NCBI RefSeq assembly: GCF_000327385.1
Contig: NW_008706747.1
Location: 271,610 to 335,609 of the forward strand
DNA: 64,000 bases
Source: Lottia gigantea
Lineage: Eukaryota > Mollusca > Gastropoda > Lottiidae
Reading direction: 5' to 3'
The translations under genes were made by a program, and so were the position numbers. Below, in pieces: positions 1 through 13,070 of the stretch (the stretch's first letter is position 1; every line of letters begins with the position of its first letter). The notes under the pieces are model-generated. The model ran no database searches. It was not told the DNA's origin and was given only the letters and a program-made list of their open reading frames with translations.

Positions 1-2335
1 GTCAGACATTTACTACAGGACATTCGGTATTGGACTACTGCCGGTCTGTTTACAAGTAGTCATTTTTTCTTTGCTAAATTGAAATATTTTACCTTTTTCA
101 GGTTACAGAAGATTAAATACAAACAACAGATAATACCACAATGTTACATCTTTGCAGTATGGTTTTTTTACATTATATCGTACCGAAATGTTTGAACAAA
201 TAAGTATATGCATGTAATAATTTAAGTAATTATACTACAGACACCGTTCTTACAAGTCAATAATATCCAATAAAAAAATAAATAAAAAAAAATACGAAGC
301 GGAAAAGAAATTTATACTATATTTGATTTAATGTTTTAAATATGTAGAATATTTGTGCATGTATTACATATACATTTCTTTTTATACTTCTTACATGAAA
401 GATAATTATTTACAGAGAATTGGTCATAAAAATATGGTATGTACAAATTATCAGTCTTTCGTGGCGTTAGAAATCAGATATCAGAACCAGTAAGTTTCAG
501 GTAAGATTTCAGGAAGAAATAATATGGAAGTACCGACGGAGTATTGTTAAATATTATATATACCATGCAAACATTGATACTCATGCGAACTCGAAAAAAA
601 TAAGGTGCCAATGCAGTTGAAAAATAGGCATCGCGCGTCCTTAAATTTGGCCACCCACACCAGGCTAATGACTCCTGCTACGGTACCATCTTATTGGAGC
701 ACATTTGCAATAGTTTTGGACTGGGACTTAAGACATTAAGGCTCATAGTTAATTGAATGATCTCGATTGTCCCATCGGCTAAAAAAAACAAAAACAAAAA
801 AACAAATTCCCAGTATATCTACAGATATTTGTTTCCAAATGGCCATAACAATACATATTATCATTTAAATCTATCGTCGCAACAAGATTATCGCTTGATT
901 AGGGGATGTGGTAATTTTCATAAGGGCCTGTTTATTTCCCCGTCGGTACTTTCCAATTAAATAGACGAAAGTTCTAACCTCTTTCCGAAGACATGCAATA
1001 CATCTACGAATAAGTATATTATTTTCACTTTTTCGCATCCCAAACGTGTTCTGCTCTTTTAACACAAGTTTGTGTGTGTCGTGCACACGGATATGTTATA
1101 CATTATTGATGGAGTGCATTGCATGAAATTGGAAATTGTTCATTGTAAGAGGAGAATTTGTAGGTTATGTGGAGGAATTTGTAAGGTTAACCTAATGCCT
1201 TGGCATAATGCTTCCCATTGCTTTTGCGTGAAGTTCAATTTTTAAGAGTAATCCGTACGAAACGTGCTGATTTCTTTTAAGCTTCTCAGAGCTGATTTTC
1301 ATCGGTTAACTATAATCAGAACATATACCTGAAGTTATAGAGGTTGTGTTTAAATTTTAAAGAATATTTTAACATTGAACCATCCATTCTATTTCCTTTA
1401 TTTCTATACAAAAACTACTTCAAACTTGTAAATGCAATAAGATTGACAAAGATACAAGTCGGAATTATATGAGTAAAATTCAGAAAATTTAACTGGAAGG
1501 TCATAGTTTTTCTGACAATAGGTAGCTGTCGAAAACAACTGCCGAGGCGACAAAAGTGTCAGCATGTTTTGGACTAAAAAAGGATTTGTGATGGTCTAAG
1601 GGATTTGTCTGGATTGGAAGCTGGTTAAATCTTACGTCGTGCATGCTGTCATTTTTAGAGAGTGATACTCCAAATGGATCCAAGGTTTTGATCAATCCTG
1701 ATTCAGATGCGCAAGTATTTAGAAGCATCACAACTTAAAATGAATATTTGGAGCCTTTTCCTCTCTTCCAATCCAGATCCATTTCTAGGGGATTTACGTA
1801 GAATGAGAATCAGAGTAAGCTTTTGATGGCTGACTGATCTTTATGTTTTAATCAAAATAATTATGTACTAACTTTCAATTAAGTATAGTAAGGTAAGTAT
1901 AGAAAAAATTTACCTGATTGTACACTAGCTGTTCAACCTTAGCGGGCATGCTATTTGGTTACACTCCTAGTTGTGGCGCTTTGTTATTGGTTTTGGTCGT
2001 ATAGAAACTATGTTGAAAATAAATTGTATCGAAAACATTATGTAAGGAAATATCGATTGTTTTTTTCTTAGGTCTATAGGGGGGCTCAATACATCTTCGC
2101 AACATGGCGGTGGTCTAATCTATTGTTGGATTCCGCCACCTGAGTGTGTACCCACCATTGCATTTGCCATCAACTTACTGCTAATTGGATCTGATCGCCG
2201 AACAATATAGTCAGTTTTTTGCCGATATAAGCGTAATTCGTAGATTAGATAAGATACCACGAACCACCTATAAACCTGCCCTATTATCCGATACTTTATT
2301 GAAAGTAATTATAATATTATGTCTGTATTTGTAGG

Positions 2336-2368
2336 ATTTTCTAGCTCTGATAAACAAATCATACAACG
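2336..2368 (+). CDS. Possible 33-nt internal exon (unproven)
   Basis: The stretch is preceded by 'tctgtatttgtag' and followed by a strong donor, GTAAGTAT. Its length is a multiple of three. It is open in two frames, one reading DFLALINKSYN and the other FSSSDKQIIQ after a two-base codon remainder. The second frame continues in phase into the candidate at 3040-3099. No protein family is recognised. Small open stretches between good splice signals arise by chance in AT-rich DNA, so transcript evidence decides. Confidence 0.2.
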
Positions 2369-3039
2369 TAAGTATACTTTGTAGTAAATACACACATCCA
2401 TGATCTGAAAAAAAAAATCTTCTTGAATTGAGCCCAATCATATTTGGATTCTATTGAGCCATAATGTATGCTTTTTAATCCACATCATATCATCAAAAGT
2501 GGACTAACAATACAGGACAATGCTAAATGATTAATATCCCAAAATCTCGTGAAAGATAACGAAGAAAGTAAGAGATTGGTTCAATATTCTAGAGACTTAA
2601 AAAATAATTCATCATATGACAACATAACACGAAACGTTACATCTAAGTATTTAAATCAGATTGTGTGAATTTTTACTATATATGAATATGAACACTTGGC
2701 CAATAAATTGTTTTGATTAAAGAGCTCGATATAATTGTACTGCATGTACATACTTTGTGGCTTGAATTACAGATTGTGCATTGTGCAGTAATTTGGCTTA
2801 TTCCCCTTTAATGCACCTCGATTATTGTCCATAAATAAATAGTTTTCTTCACACTGCACAGAATTTAAAGCTATGACAGATTATCTGATCTGAAGCAGTA
2901 AAGTTATCACCATTGCTGTTGGCACATGTTAACTAACTGGTGTAGTGATATGGATACTTTTATAACTAACAACAATTCCATACTTGTTCTGATACTTAAA
3001 ATGGATCTCCCTTCTCAATCATTGCTATCATGATTACAG

Positions 3040-3099
3040 GTACAACCGAGGAGGCGAATTTACAAAATATCAAGACCTTTACCCTAATGAAAACCCTAT
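3040..3099 (+). CDS. Possible 60-nt internal exon (unproven)
   Basis: The acceptor is 'atgattacag' and the donor GTAAGTATG is close to the ideal consensus. The 60 nt are open in two frames: one reads YNRGGEFTKYQDLYPNENP, the other TTEEANLQNIKTFTLMKTL. The latter is in phase with one frame of 2336-2368. The length is symmetric (multiple of three), as in cassette exons. I recognise neither peptide. The exon could belong to a plus-strand gene whose other exons lie elsewhere, or be chance. Confidence 0.25.
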
Positions 3100-3796
3100 G
3101 TAAGTATGCTGTATTTTCTGCAATAATATTTACGCCTTCGCTATATCCCCAACATAATGATACATAAATACACATTTCATAAGACTGAATTCACACATTT
3201 ACACAATATCAAAGTGATGTTTCATTGATAGCCATGTTAAAAGTAATGTTTCAACCAAATTGAAACTAGTTGCTTTAATTCAAATTTTTATTAGAATTTT
3301 ATCACCTTAGATGCAACCAAATGTCAATTTGTGAAAGTGGTTCCTCTTAGTGCTTGTCCTTGTGTACATAAAGTGAATAACAAAGAGCAAGCATTTTGGG
3401 TTATATATTTGTATTATCAATATCGTTCAGTATCAATATTAATATATTATTATAATTTTTTTCCCAATATGATTGTGAACCATGTATGGGTGATTACAAC
3501 CCAGAAAGCTCAGTTTTCAGCTTTAGATGATTGGTCGGTTTGAATTCTCAGATCTCACTTTAAAAGCTTTGAGAGCCCTATATGGATTGTAATTGCTTTT
3601 GGTGTTTCCAATTCAACATCTCGTTATCGGATCATACCCTTTAGATTACTGTGGACGAGTTCTGTTTTTGTCTGAAAGAATACCCTTTTCAAACGCTGGT
3701 TGTCGCCCCTTGCCTAGTCATCTGTATAGAAAACTTATTGCAGCACCTTAATCATTCATATATTTGTTGTCATTCTTTCTAAGGGTAGGGGATATT

Positions 3797-3821
3797 ATAA
3801 TATATATATATATATATATAT
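3797..3821. repeat. (TA)n microsatellite
   Basis: About twelve uninterrupted TA dinucleotides followed by TGTGTATA. A simple repeat, probably length-polymorphic. Confidence 0.95.
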
Positions 3822-6800
3822 GTGTATACGCTCTGTTTATCAATTTAATAAGACACATTCACGCAAATAGGTTTACCTTAATTGAAAACGCCCTAAATTA
3901 TGAATGATTCGAGATTGGGAACAATTTGTAACTAAAACTCCGTTTCATGTATGAACTTCTATAGAAGGTTAATAAATGTAAAAAAAAATAATAATCCTTG
4001 GGGTAGAACGAAAGAGTTTCAAGATGTTGAATATGATTTTGATTCGTTATGGTATGATCAACCAAGCTTGATTTTTTGATTTTAGCCTTCATCATTAAAC
4101 GTATACCTATGATTAATACACATGAACGGAACATAAATAAACGGCTTCTTGATTGAAAGCAAATCTGTTGTACTGACGCTAATTATATATATAGTACAAA
4201 ATAGGGGTAATAATTGCGGTATCTGACTATTGCTGTTTGGTTTGGTTAGTAGTATTTGATTACGGTGAAGCTAGGTGTGCCTCAGTGTCTTAAACAAATT
4301 AAACGGGGCTTTGTTCCCGGCTGAATGATCTTACCTTAAGGTATCCTCAATTTCTTACCCCTATCAGTAATGATTGAGCGATTGCAATTTGAAAATCGCT
4401 TATTCGTATCGGACACTTACACTAGACGTGGCCGTTGTAGATGTGCAATTTATGATTTCTAGGTACATGTAGATGAGAATCAAACCCGTTGTTTTCGCAA
4501 ATTTTCTTTTCGCTTATATGTGATGCGGTCCGAATGCCTCAGAGCAGCAAGGCTCAGATTAGAAGGATACAAAACACCGTCTTATCAAGGCTTTATAAAA
4601 TGAGATCATTTCCGACTGAGTCACGAATTTGTCTATCAAAAACATGGTTATACGTAAATTTTTTATAGAGATCAAATTTGTTCATGCAATTGAACAATGT
4701 GGATAATTAGGCAAGAAGAGTGTGAAAACTGAACCCAATTTGACTTCAGATCTTCCCACGTTAACGTAATTATGAATGATGCCCGATTTGAATGGAGTAA
4801 TAACCTACATAATTTTATGATCAGAGCGATAAAATTCATCATGAATCATTTTAATTACCGAACGGTATGCCATTTATATCAAATAAAAATTCGATTTCTG
4901 ATAAGGTTTATCGGAGGAATTTTCTATCAAAAGTGCACACTAGTAGTGAATCTTAAAAAGTGGAAAAAGTTTTGATCTTCGTTAAGATGTCGACTAATAT
5001 GTGATTTTCTCTTTTGTAAAGTCGACTTAAATCGTCTATGTTCACGAACTCTGTTCCCCAAGAAAACCCCAACGACGTATAATTAAAGAACAACATATCG
5101 ATACCCTACATACCTTCAATATATAAAAAAAAATTCTCGCTGTGAGGGATACATTAATATTCGTATTTTCAAGGAGGTACTAATTTAACTTATACAGATA
5201 TATTATAATGTACTGAAACAAAAAGGTGTTCCGTGTTCGATGAAAAGAAATGAAAACTTAATAATGGAAACAATTATACTTGAAATACATTAGGCTTAAA
5301 ATCGAGGAGTCCTTAAAATAACAAACCGCCTCTCCTATGTAAATCTGATTAGGATAAGTAGAAATCTTGACCGGGAAACACAGGAAATTTATCATTTATT
5401 TTTACAATGGACTAAGTAGATGTTAAATATGTAGTGAAAGGAACAAGGGGTCGAGAGGGGATTATTTTTAAGGAGATCTCATATTTTGCCTTGCATGATT
5501 AATTACTATTACAATAAATAAACTTCGCGTAGACGGCCAAGCGAGCTTCTCTGGTTCCAATGTATGTCGAGATGATATCTACGGATTATTCAACCCAGTT
5601 ACTGGTTAGTGATGCAGGTCGGATTGGCTGATGTCCACTTCATTTTCCCCAACTTAAGCAGCGGATTCATATTTAATTAGTGGGTCTCTAGTTACTCAAT
5701 TATTAATTTCAATCAAGCTTTCAATGACCCAAAAGCTTTAAAGTTCACTATCAATAAAACGCAAGTTCTTTCTAATACTATAGTATTCATCTGTAGAGTG
5801 CACAGCTCATGGAGTCTTTGGTCTCGTTCGACATGAGTGAAGAGAACAATGTTAAAAATCCAAATAACCCACAAACAATATTATTTAATATCTTTAAATC
5901 GTGGTATTTATCAATTATTCACATTTGGTATTTTGAGACTTTAGTATTTCACATATTGCTGACATTTTGTTTGGTTAGTCAAAAGCTCGTTTTTTGCGAT
6001 ATTCTTATATTCTAAGACTGTGACGACTTCAGCCTGTTTAAACAATGTTATTACCAGTTTCGATTGGCATCAAAATTTTCCATCATCGGCATTTGAAGGA
6101 ATAATGTGATATGGTATTCTATACATTTCAGATATCCTCAATGCTTTTGATCTCCACTTTAAAATGTTATTGATATTGTTTTAAAATGTATTAAAATTCA
6201 ATATGCATTTGAAAGCTAGTATGCTTCTTATGTGTGTATCTTCAGTTTGGTTGTAATTGATGACAGATTTAAAGTAAGAATTCGGAATACTATGCCCTAC
6301 TTTTGCTTCTGCCTATAGGCATATTCATCTCTTAAAATATTCAGACATCTTACAAAATCAAACGAAATTCACAGGAAATATATAACTTACACCAATTGTG
6401 TTCACGCTATCTTATGATTACGGAAAGCTACAAATGATCAACTATCGTGAAACAAGACAAAGAAACACTGACTTAAAAAATTGAATAATTTATTAAACCG
6501 AAGGAACACTAATAAATGATTCATTGGTTTGGAGTGCTTTGATTGAAATCGATCTACATATTTTTCGAGTGCATATATGGAAGTTCGAATAATGCTCTAA
6601 TTATTGTCTGCACAGAATTTCGTCAACTCAATTTTCGGCATTAAAGTGTCGGATGTATTTCTCTAAATTTCAAGTACTCATTGGTTTCTCAAAAAAATAT
6701 CGTTATAAAATTGGTAGAGATTTGCCACCTTTTTTTGAAATTATTTACTGAAATGAATTGTAATTATGTTATATTCAATATGAATAAGTTTTTTACAAAT

Positions 6801-9800
6801 AGGAAAGTGTCAAGTGATACCTACATACCATCCTATTCAGTATATAGATATGTTTTTGTTTGTTACATTGACGACTATTTTGATGAAATGATTATAAGTT
6901 ATTGAATTGAAACTATTGATGTTGCCACACCTGCTCTATCTAGATATTGTTATACTTTTTTAAATAGGTAAATAATTCATGCGAGAAACTTACATACCGT
7001 GTATTGGTGATATGATTTTATGAAGTATGTTAGATTTATTTTTCATTATATCAGATAAAATAATAAATTCTATTGTAAAGGGTTCATAATATGCATAAAG
7101 AATTTAGAGCGTTGCGTGTTCAGCTCTACAGTTTTTAAGGCCAAGTGGGAGTAGGGGTATCGGCGAAAAGATTTTGATTCTTGTCAAAAATCGAGTCGGA
7201 GGGGATGACTTTTGCTGTCGTAAGATGGTAATCGCAAAAGAGTAGGTTAGTTCTTCCAAAAAAACGAAAATGGCTGCGCTCTAACTGAAAAATGATCGGA
7301 AAATCACGGAGGTCGATCATTTGATTGGATACGCCTTTATTACACATACAACGATGACGTAACAAGCAAAATTCTCATTATCGTGATTTGAAAGTATACA
7401 TAACTTAATGACGTAGTACCTAACCCTTAGGCTTAAATAAACCCTAAGACCTTTTTGTCCAGAATTTGTCACATTAGCATGCGTTTAAAGCCCATTAGTT
7501 AGATAAACGATGATAGCCTCCCCCCTCCTCGTGTCACCGTAAATATATAGGTACCTATTGTTTACATGACGTAATGTGCTATTGTTTACAACATTATCAA
7601 CAGATGTTGGCTTTTATTGTGTACCAAATAAACACATATTACCTTTATAAATATCTACACACTAAAACATCTATTAACTTTGTGTTTTCTATTTAATTTT
7701 CACAGGAAATGACATTAAGTTTACATTACATGTACATTAAAGTTGGGTCACTAAAAAGTATGTTGTTATTTATTGAGATGATCAAAGATAAAAAAAAAGT
7801 GGCTTAACTTTTCTTCTGAAGAATCCAGAATGATATTGTGGTTTTTAGTCACGGCGTTTTTCTGAAGAGCCCACCTCTCATATCCTAAATAACATTTCAT
7901 TTCTACTGTCTGGGTTGAAGCAAAATCTAGAAGAGAACTGTATGCAGAACGTGTTAGTGCACTCGAATATCATAACATTTTATATTTTCATAAACCCAAG
8001 TTTAATTAGTATTAGAATGTGAAATATGGATATAAGTACATGGTAGACACATAAACTTAACAATACAGACACAGTAACATAAAATATTCTAGTATAAATC
8101 ATGTTCAGACATCCCACAAGTGGACAATACGACGTCATAAAACAGTTTTATAGCTGTATTATTACCAAATGGATTTACGAGTGAATGTTTTCCTGCTCAG
8201 TAAACTGGCCTTAGCTACGAATTTTCATATATATCAATAAAAAAAATTGCGTTTAAATTAAGACAATTTGTCAAAGTAATCATCTTCAAATCGGTGGTCT
8301 GGACCAAGTGGTCAGGCAAACTTTGAGCTCAAGAGTTGCAGGGTAATATCAAGATGATATCCTACAATTACTTTTTACCAATTGGTTCGTCAAAAGATGT
8401 TACTATATTACAAATTAGAAATAGACTAGAACGAATATTGAATTTCCAATGAAAAAATCGTTTATTTCTTCACTCCACGAACTGTTACATATCTAAATAA
8501 TAGAAGTATGTCCAGGATTACTAAAAGCTTAAAGTTCTTGTGAAACTATCGAATACAAATAAAATAAAAAATTTGGGTTCGAATACGAATGTCATGAAAT
8601 CTCTTTGTCCAACCTAACGGAGTCAACTATAGGAAAAGACGTGTGCCAGAAAGGGCAACGACTTTTTTTTTATGTTAAACGTGTTTTAATATCATGTAAA
8701 TGTCAAATCAGCAACATGTTCGGTTGTAATCTCACACTATAGTGATTTTCTACATAAAATCAATGTTTGACAGTAAATTGTCAATTTTATGTCCGGATGT
8801 CTTTCTAGAAAATAATGGTTGAAAGAAATCCATAAACTTTAATGTACAAGTAGAAACAACTGGTAGTGCATCTGCTCGACATGAACTACCATTGTTTTGG
8901 TTTTTGCATTCATATTATCAGCTCTTTCATCTCCACCTTTGACGCGTTGAAGATCATTTATCACAAATTCGGCTTTGAATTATTTTTTGCATCTTGTCTT
9001 GATTTGTTGCATACAATATCTTATTTTTATGGTGCATTGAAAAAATCTAGATATTATTATAAAGTTGCTGCAAGATTTAACAATTGATTGCCATATTCTT
9101 TAGATTCGTTTTATAATTCAAAATATAAATAGCATAATGATAATACTTGTTGGTGGTAGATGAAAGAGGCTCCATTTTTAAAATTTGATACAAATTGCAT
9201 CCTCGATAAAAATATTTTGAAGTGCAATCTTTTTTCGTGGTTTAATTGTATTGTAATTGAGTGAAATAGATGGAACTATAGGTTGCATTCATAATATGCA
9301 TCCACATGCCAATGTCACAATTTCCCTCCTTCAAAATGCGCATATGATGGTCTTGCCCGTTGTATTAGGTAAGTAGGCACAGAAAGTTAAGATGTAAGCA
9401 TTCAAGTCGTATACTGTCATGTTTTTGGATTGCATAGTTCTTTTAGTTAGCGTGGTTTTAAGTTGAATGTTTAGTAATAAAAAATGTGAAACCTCTATAT
9501 CATCGAACAATATTTGTTACTAGTGTAGTATCCATCTTCTTTATTTGTCAGTTTTTCAATCTAATGTAATATGTAATGAGAATTAAGTCATTAATACAAG
9601 AGATTAATCGCCATGTGGATGACGATCGTCATTTATAATCTAGATTTATGGCCTTTCATTTACAATATTTACTGATTTAATTTATTTTCCATGTTGATTT
9701 GTCAATTTTTTGGTGGTTTGAATCTAGAAATCTGTATGAGATAAGGATCAACTTAGCTCCTTGATAGAAACGTCTCCAAAAAGCTGTTATTAAAACTTCG

Positions 9801-11165
9801 TTATTTAAGAAGTTTTCAGAATCGAAGCAACATATTAAATTAAAGTAAGACTATGTTAAAGAGAAAAACAAATTTAGAAGTTAAGCGTTTTTTTCCCATT
9901 TTGGCTAAATTTCCGTTGACCCGAGGATATTTTGGGGCTATCGATTTTAGATACTAAAGTCCATGGCTTCCAGATGATATGAAATGAGAAATTATTTGAC
10001 ACAAATTTGCCGATCTTCTCCTGCTCTGTTTTTAGTGTTCAGTGAATGTTCATTACGCCAAAAATTCATGTCATTACAAGTTGTATTGTGAACAAAGATC
10101 TAACATATTTCATACAAGACTATCAATGTATTGAACTTAAACAATGCTTTTCTCACTGTAAATTTTGTCTATAAAATAAATGGGAAAATGGAAATTGCAT
10201 GTAAAATGTCATGTGTCGATTTGCATATAGAAATAAAATGTAAATGCCAACTGTTACCAACATGAAAGACCCTGACCTAAGTATTGGATTGATGTTCCTG
10301 TGATGTGTGCGTGTATCTTCAACACATAAATGTGTGCATACGGCCCATAAACTAACACATCAACACAAAGGCAGTTTTCTTATAATCAATAAAAAGAAAA
10401 GACACAATAGTTTATAACATATCTTTTTTATAACACATGACAACATAATTTATTTAGGAAGTAGAAATTGTTCTGCATTTTTCATCCTAAACTTTCTAAG
10501 GGAAATATACCGTTAACGCCAAAACTGCTTTTATATTTTAAAAGTCAACTTTATCATGCAATGAAAAATATTGATTGAGCAGCAGTTTATATATATTTCA
10601 GTTTACAATTTTGTGATACTTTGTGATTAAAATTGTGAAACATTTCAGTTTGAAGGTTTGTGATAACTATTGCCAATAATTGAAATAAGATAAAAACGAG
10701 AATTGTGCAATCTTAAAATTTCAATCCTTAAAATTTTCAGTATCTATCGCCATGCAAACTTATTGCGATGAAAAAGCTTTCACGGACATAAAAGCGTGGC
10801 AAAGAACAATTACCAGCTAAATGACCACCAATTTTGAGCCAGGTGCTGGGCGATATGGAAATTCGTCCATCATAGCATGTCCAATCATCAGTGATTATGA
10901 TCTTATAAAACGATATATCGTTCTCGTTGAGCATGTGTTGCATATATTGGTCATCTTAATGAAACGACTCCGTTCCATGGTTGTCTAACAGACCAAAACA
11001 TCATTAGAACGGACCATATTTAGCAGATACTCGTTGATTCTTTTGAAGACTTATGGTACTGTAGTCACCAAGCATATCAAATATGATTTCTGTTAATGAA
11101 TTTTGAAAGTTGTGCCTTTCTTCGGGGAACAGGTAGATTGGCCTCTTGTACACGAGTCAATTATA
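3822..11165. other. Spacer without a recognised gene
   Basis: No recognisable coding sequence, RNA gene or complete transposon. A minus-strand open stretch (10737-10943) is listed separately. A plus-strand open stretch at about 9279-9365 ends at a GTAAGT donor but has a purine-rich, unconvincing acceptor. The rest is AT-rich unique-looking DNA, possibly a large intron. Confidence 0.5.
10737..10943 (-). CDS. Unrecognised 68-codon open frame
   Basis: The peptide has an amino-acid composition more like real protein than most chance frames here: it contains DDWTCYDGRISISPSTW and GGHLAGNCSLPRFY and few low-complexity runs. I do not recognise the family. There is no convincing splice acceptor and no neighbouring coding exon, so it could be a relic of a retrocopy or mobile element, or chance. 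Confidence 0.15.
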   Translation of the reverse strand: MQHMLNENDISFYKIIITDDWTCYDGRISISPSTWLKIGGHLAGNCSLPRFYVRESFFIAISLHGDRY

Positions 11166-11170
11166 TTTAA

Positions 11171-11300
11171 GCCCAGAGGTTAAAGCGTTGGTTCCTCAAA
11201 TGACGTCAATTAGTTGTGGGTTCCGAACTCGATCGGCATGTAAAAGTCGGATGACCCAGCATAATCCGAAGTTTTGCCAAGGACCATCTTGTAGAAAGTA
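11171..11300 (+). mobile_element. tRNA-headed SINE-like fragment
   Basis: A tRNA-like head has an A-box-like segment near 11178-11191 and a B-box-like GGGTTCCGAACTC at 11218-11230. It is followed by 'catgtaaaagtcgg', which recurs almost unchanged right after the B box of the fragment at 35.38 kb. This shared body indicates a dispersed SINE family rather than a tRNA gene, since no cloverleaf closes. The 3' limit is approximate. Confidence 0.55.
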
Positions 11301-12140
11301 AATAGTTGTTTTGGTACCCCACTGGCTGATATAAGCAAAATGATTCGACCATAAATAATGAAGATTTGGTGGGTAATTGTGGTGCATGAGGGTTCCCATG
11401 TTCCCCTTGTAAAGCACGGTTATACACCAAAGATTTGTGGACGGATGCAGTGTTTGTAAAATGTTTAATGTCTTAAATATAATGAGTGGTATGATGAGTG
11501 CAGAATGTACACCATTTACCAGTTGTTAAAAACAATTTAGTGTACTTTCAACTCTGATGGCTCATGGTAAAGAAATATAACCAGGAAGAGCAATAAGTCA
11601 AAACAACGAATCTGAACAACTTTAAATTATAATTGAATGCAGTGGTAGATTATTTCAAAATATTGCATTGTAAAGGTGTATTATCGTCTCGTTTTTATCT
11701 CTGATCAGAGAAGCTCGTAACATTTTTGAAGAAACTCCTCATGGGGAAAGTTTCACGCTTAAAAATGTATCAATAGGAAGTCAACAAATAGTTCAAGACT
11801 CAAAAAGATAACTATCTTAAAGGCATCCTTATAATAATGACTTCCCTTTTGATGTTGACGATATCAATGCATATCAAGTGGCAGTGAAACAGTTTGTATG
11901 TGTACTTATAATTAATATGAAAAAGTCCTTTATTGGTATCTGATGATCTACAATACACAGGCAGTTATGATCTCTATTTGTGATAAAATATTTGATGAAT
12001 GACCTGTCAAATGACCAGTCATAATTCATTAGAAAAGGCGAAAACTTAATAACCCTTGGTACATTTCTGAAGATAATCAAGATTTCCTTTCATATTTCTC
12101 ACCTTCTAATGCGGTAGTGTTATTAATACTAGGCATAGGT

Positions 12141-12160
12141 TCTTTTTTTTAAAAAAAAGA
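12141..12160. repeat. 20-bp perfect T/A palindrome
   Basis: TCT8A8GA reads the same on both strands, with two G/C pairs near the ends. It could form a short cruciform; no function is implied. Confidence 0.9.
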
Positions 12161-13011
12161 TACGAGAGTGTTAGATAAATAAAGTTTCGGCCTTGAAACA
12201 TTCCCATCCCTTGATTTAAAAAACGCAACTTTTGTTTGCTGTAAAAATGAAAAATAAGTCAAACATAAATTTTTTAAAAAATCGTTCCATGATATGCTTT
12301 ACAAAAATTATAACTAACAGTAAATACCCAAATTATTATTTAATTGCATACTGCATATTAATTCTTTTTATCAATATACACGAATGTATGCATTCAAGCG
12401 CATTGGACCTTAAAATCTATTTTATGTCCTAAACATAAAAATAAGCTCAATATGAAAGGCAATAATATTAAGTAAATAATCCGTTTTCAAAAGCAATGAA
12501 TGGTGAGAGCTTCAAAGGAAAACCTGCTTCATACAATATAACTTTGTATTCCCGATAACGGGAAATATGCGCAAAATGTTGTTTGAAACATTTGCATATC
12601 AATTAAATGACCATTGTATCTGTTTGTCAGTATTCATATATATTCAAACATATTCTTCTCATCTTGCCGACATTGTTTATCAAGCGAAAACAAAAAGGAC
12701 TTTCCCTAATGTATTAAATATCTAATGTGCAATTTATGTCTTCATTATGAGCGGAATATGTCAATTGAAAACTTTAGGATCAAGTAAGGATTTGTTCTGG
12801 GGCTGCAATATCTCCACATCGTATGTCTAGGTTGATACAGCCCTTGATTCTGTCGAAAACTGGAAGAGTATATCTGGTTCGTAGCTGATAGGTTAACGTT
12901 CACTTCCAGCGGAAGCTGATATCGCAATCTAGGTAGTCGTTAGTTAGTAGTCGTATTAGTTTGTAGAAGTGGATTGGTTCAATTTTTATGATTCTATGCT
13001 GTTGGGTTGGT

Positions 13012-13070
13012 CCACTTATAGTTCAATTGGTAGCACTGATTTAACCAGAACTATGTGTACCAAGAACAAC
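13012..13070 (+). mobile_element. Degenerate tRNA-like fragment
   Basis: TAGTTCAATTGGTAGCAC at 13019-13036 matches the pol III A-box and D-arm pattern well. The expected B box is not recognisable and no acceptor stem closes. It is probably the decayed head of a SINE or a tRNA pseudogene. Confidence 0.35.

Larger units (their letters stand above)
1..3796. other. Spacer without a recognised gene
   Basis: AT-rich sequence with no open frame of convincing length. Three short plus-strand stretches look like small internal exons, with a polypyrimidine-AG on the left and GTAAGT or GTAAGC on the right (1777-1814, 2336-2368, 3040-3099). They are listed separately at low confidence. Nothing else is recognised. 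Confidence 0.5.

Noticed and set aside
8290-8350. tRNA-like segment ('agtggtcaggc ... gttgcagggt')
   Set aside because: The A-box resemblance is fair, but the B box is poor and no stem closes.
11196-11430. Overlapping 73- and 74-codon minus-strand frames
   Set aside because: They cover the tRNA-headed SINE fragment in reverse and have no independent coding support.
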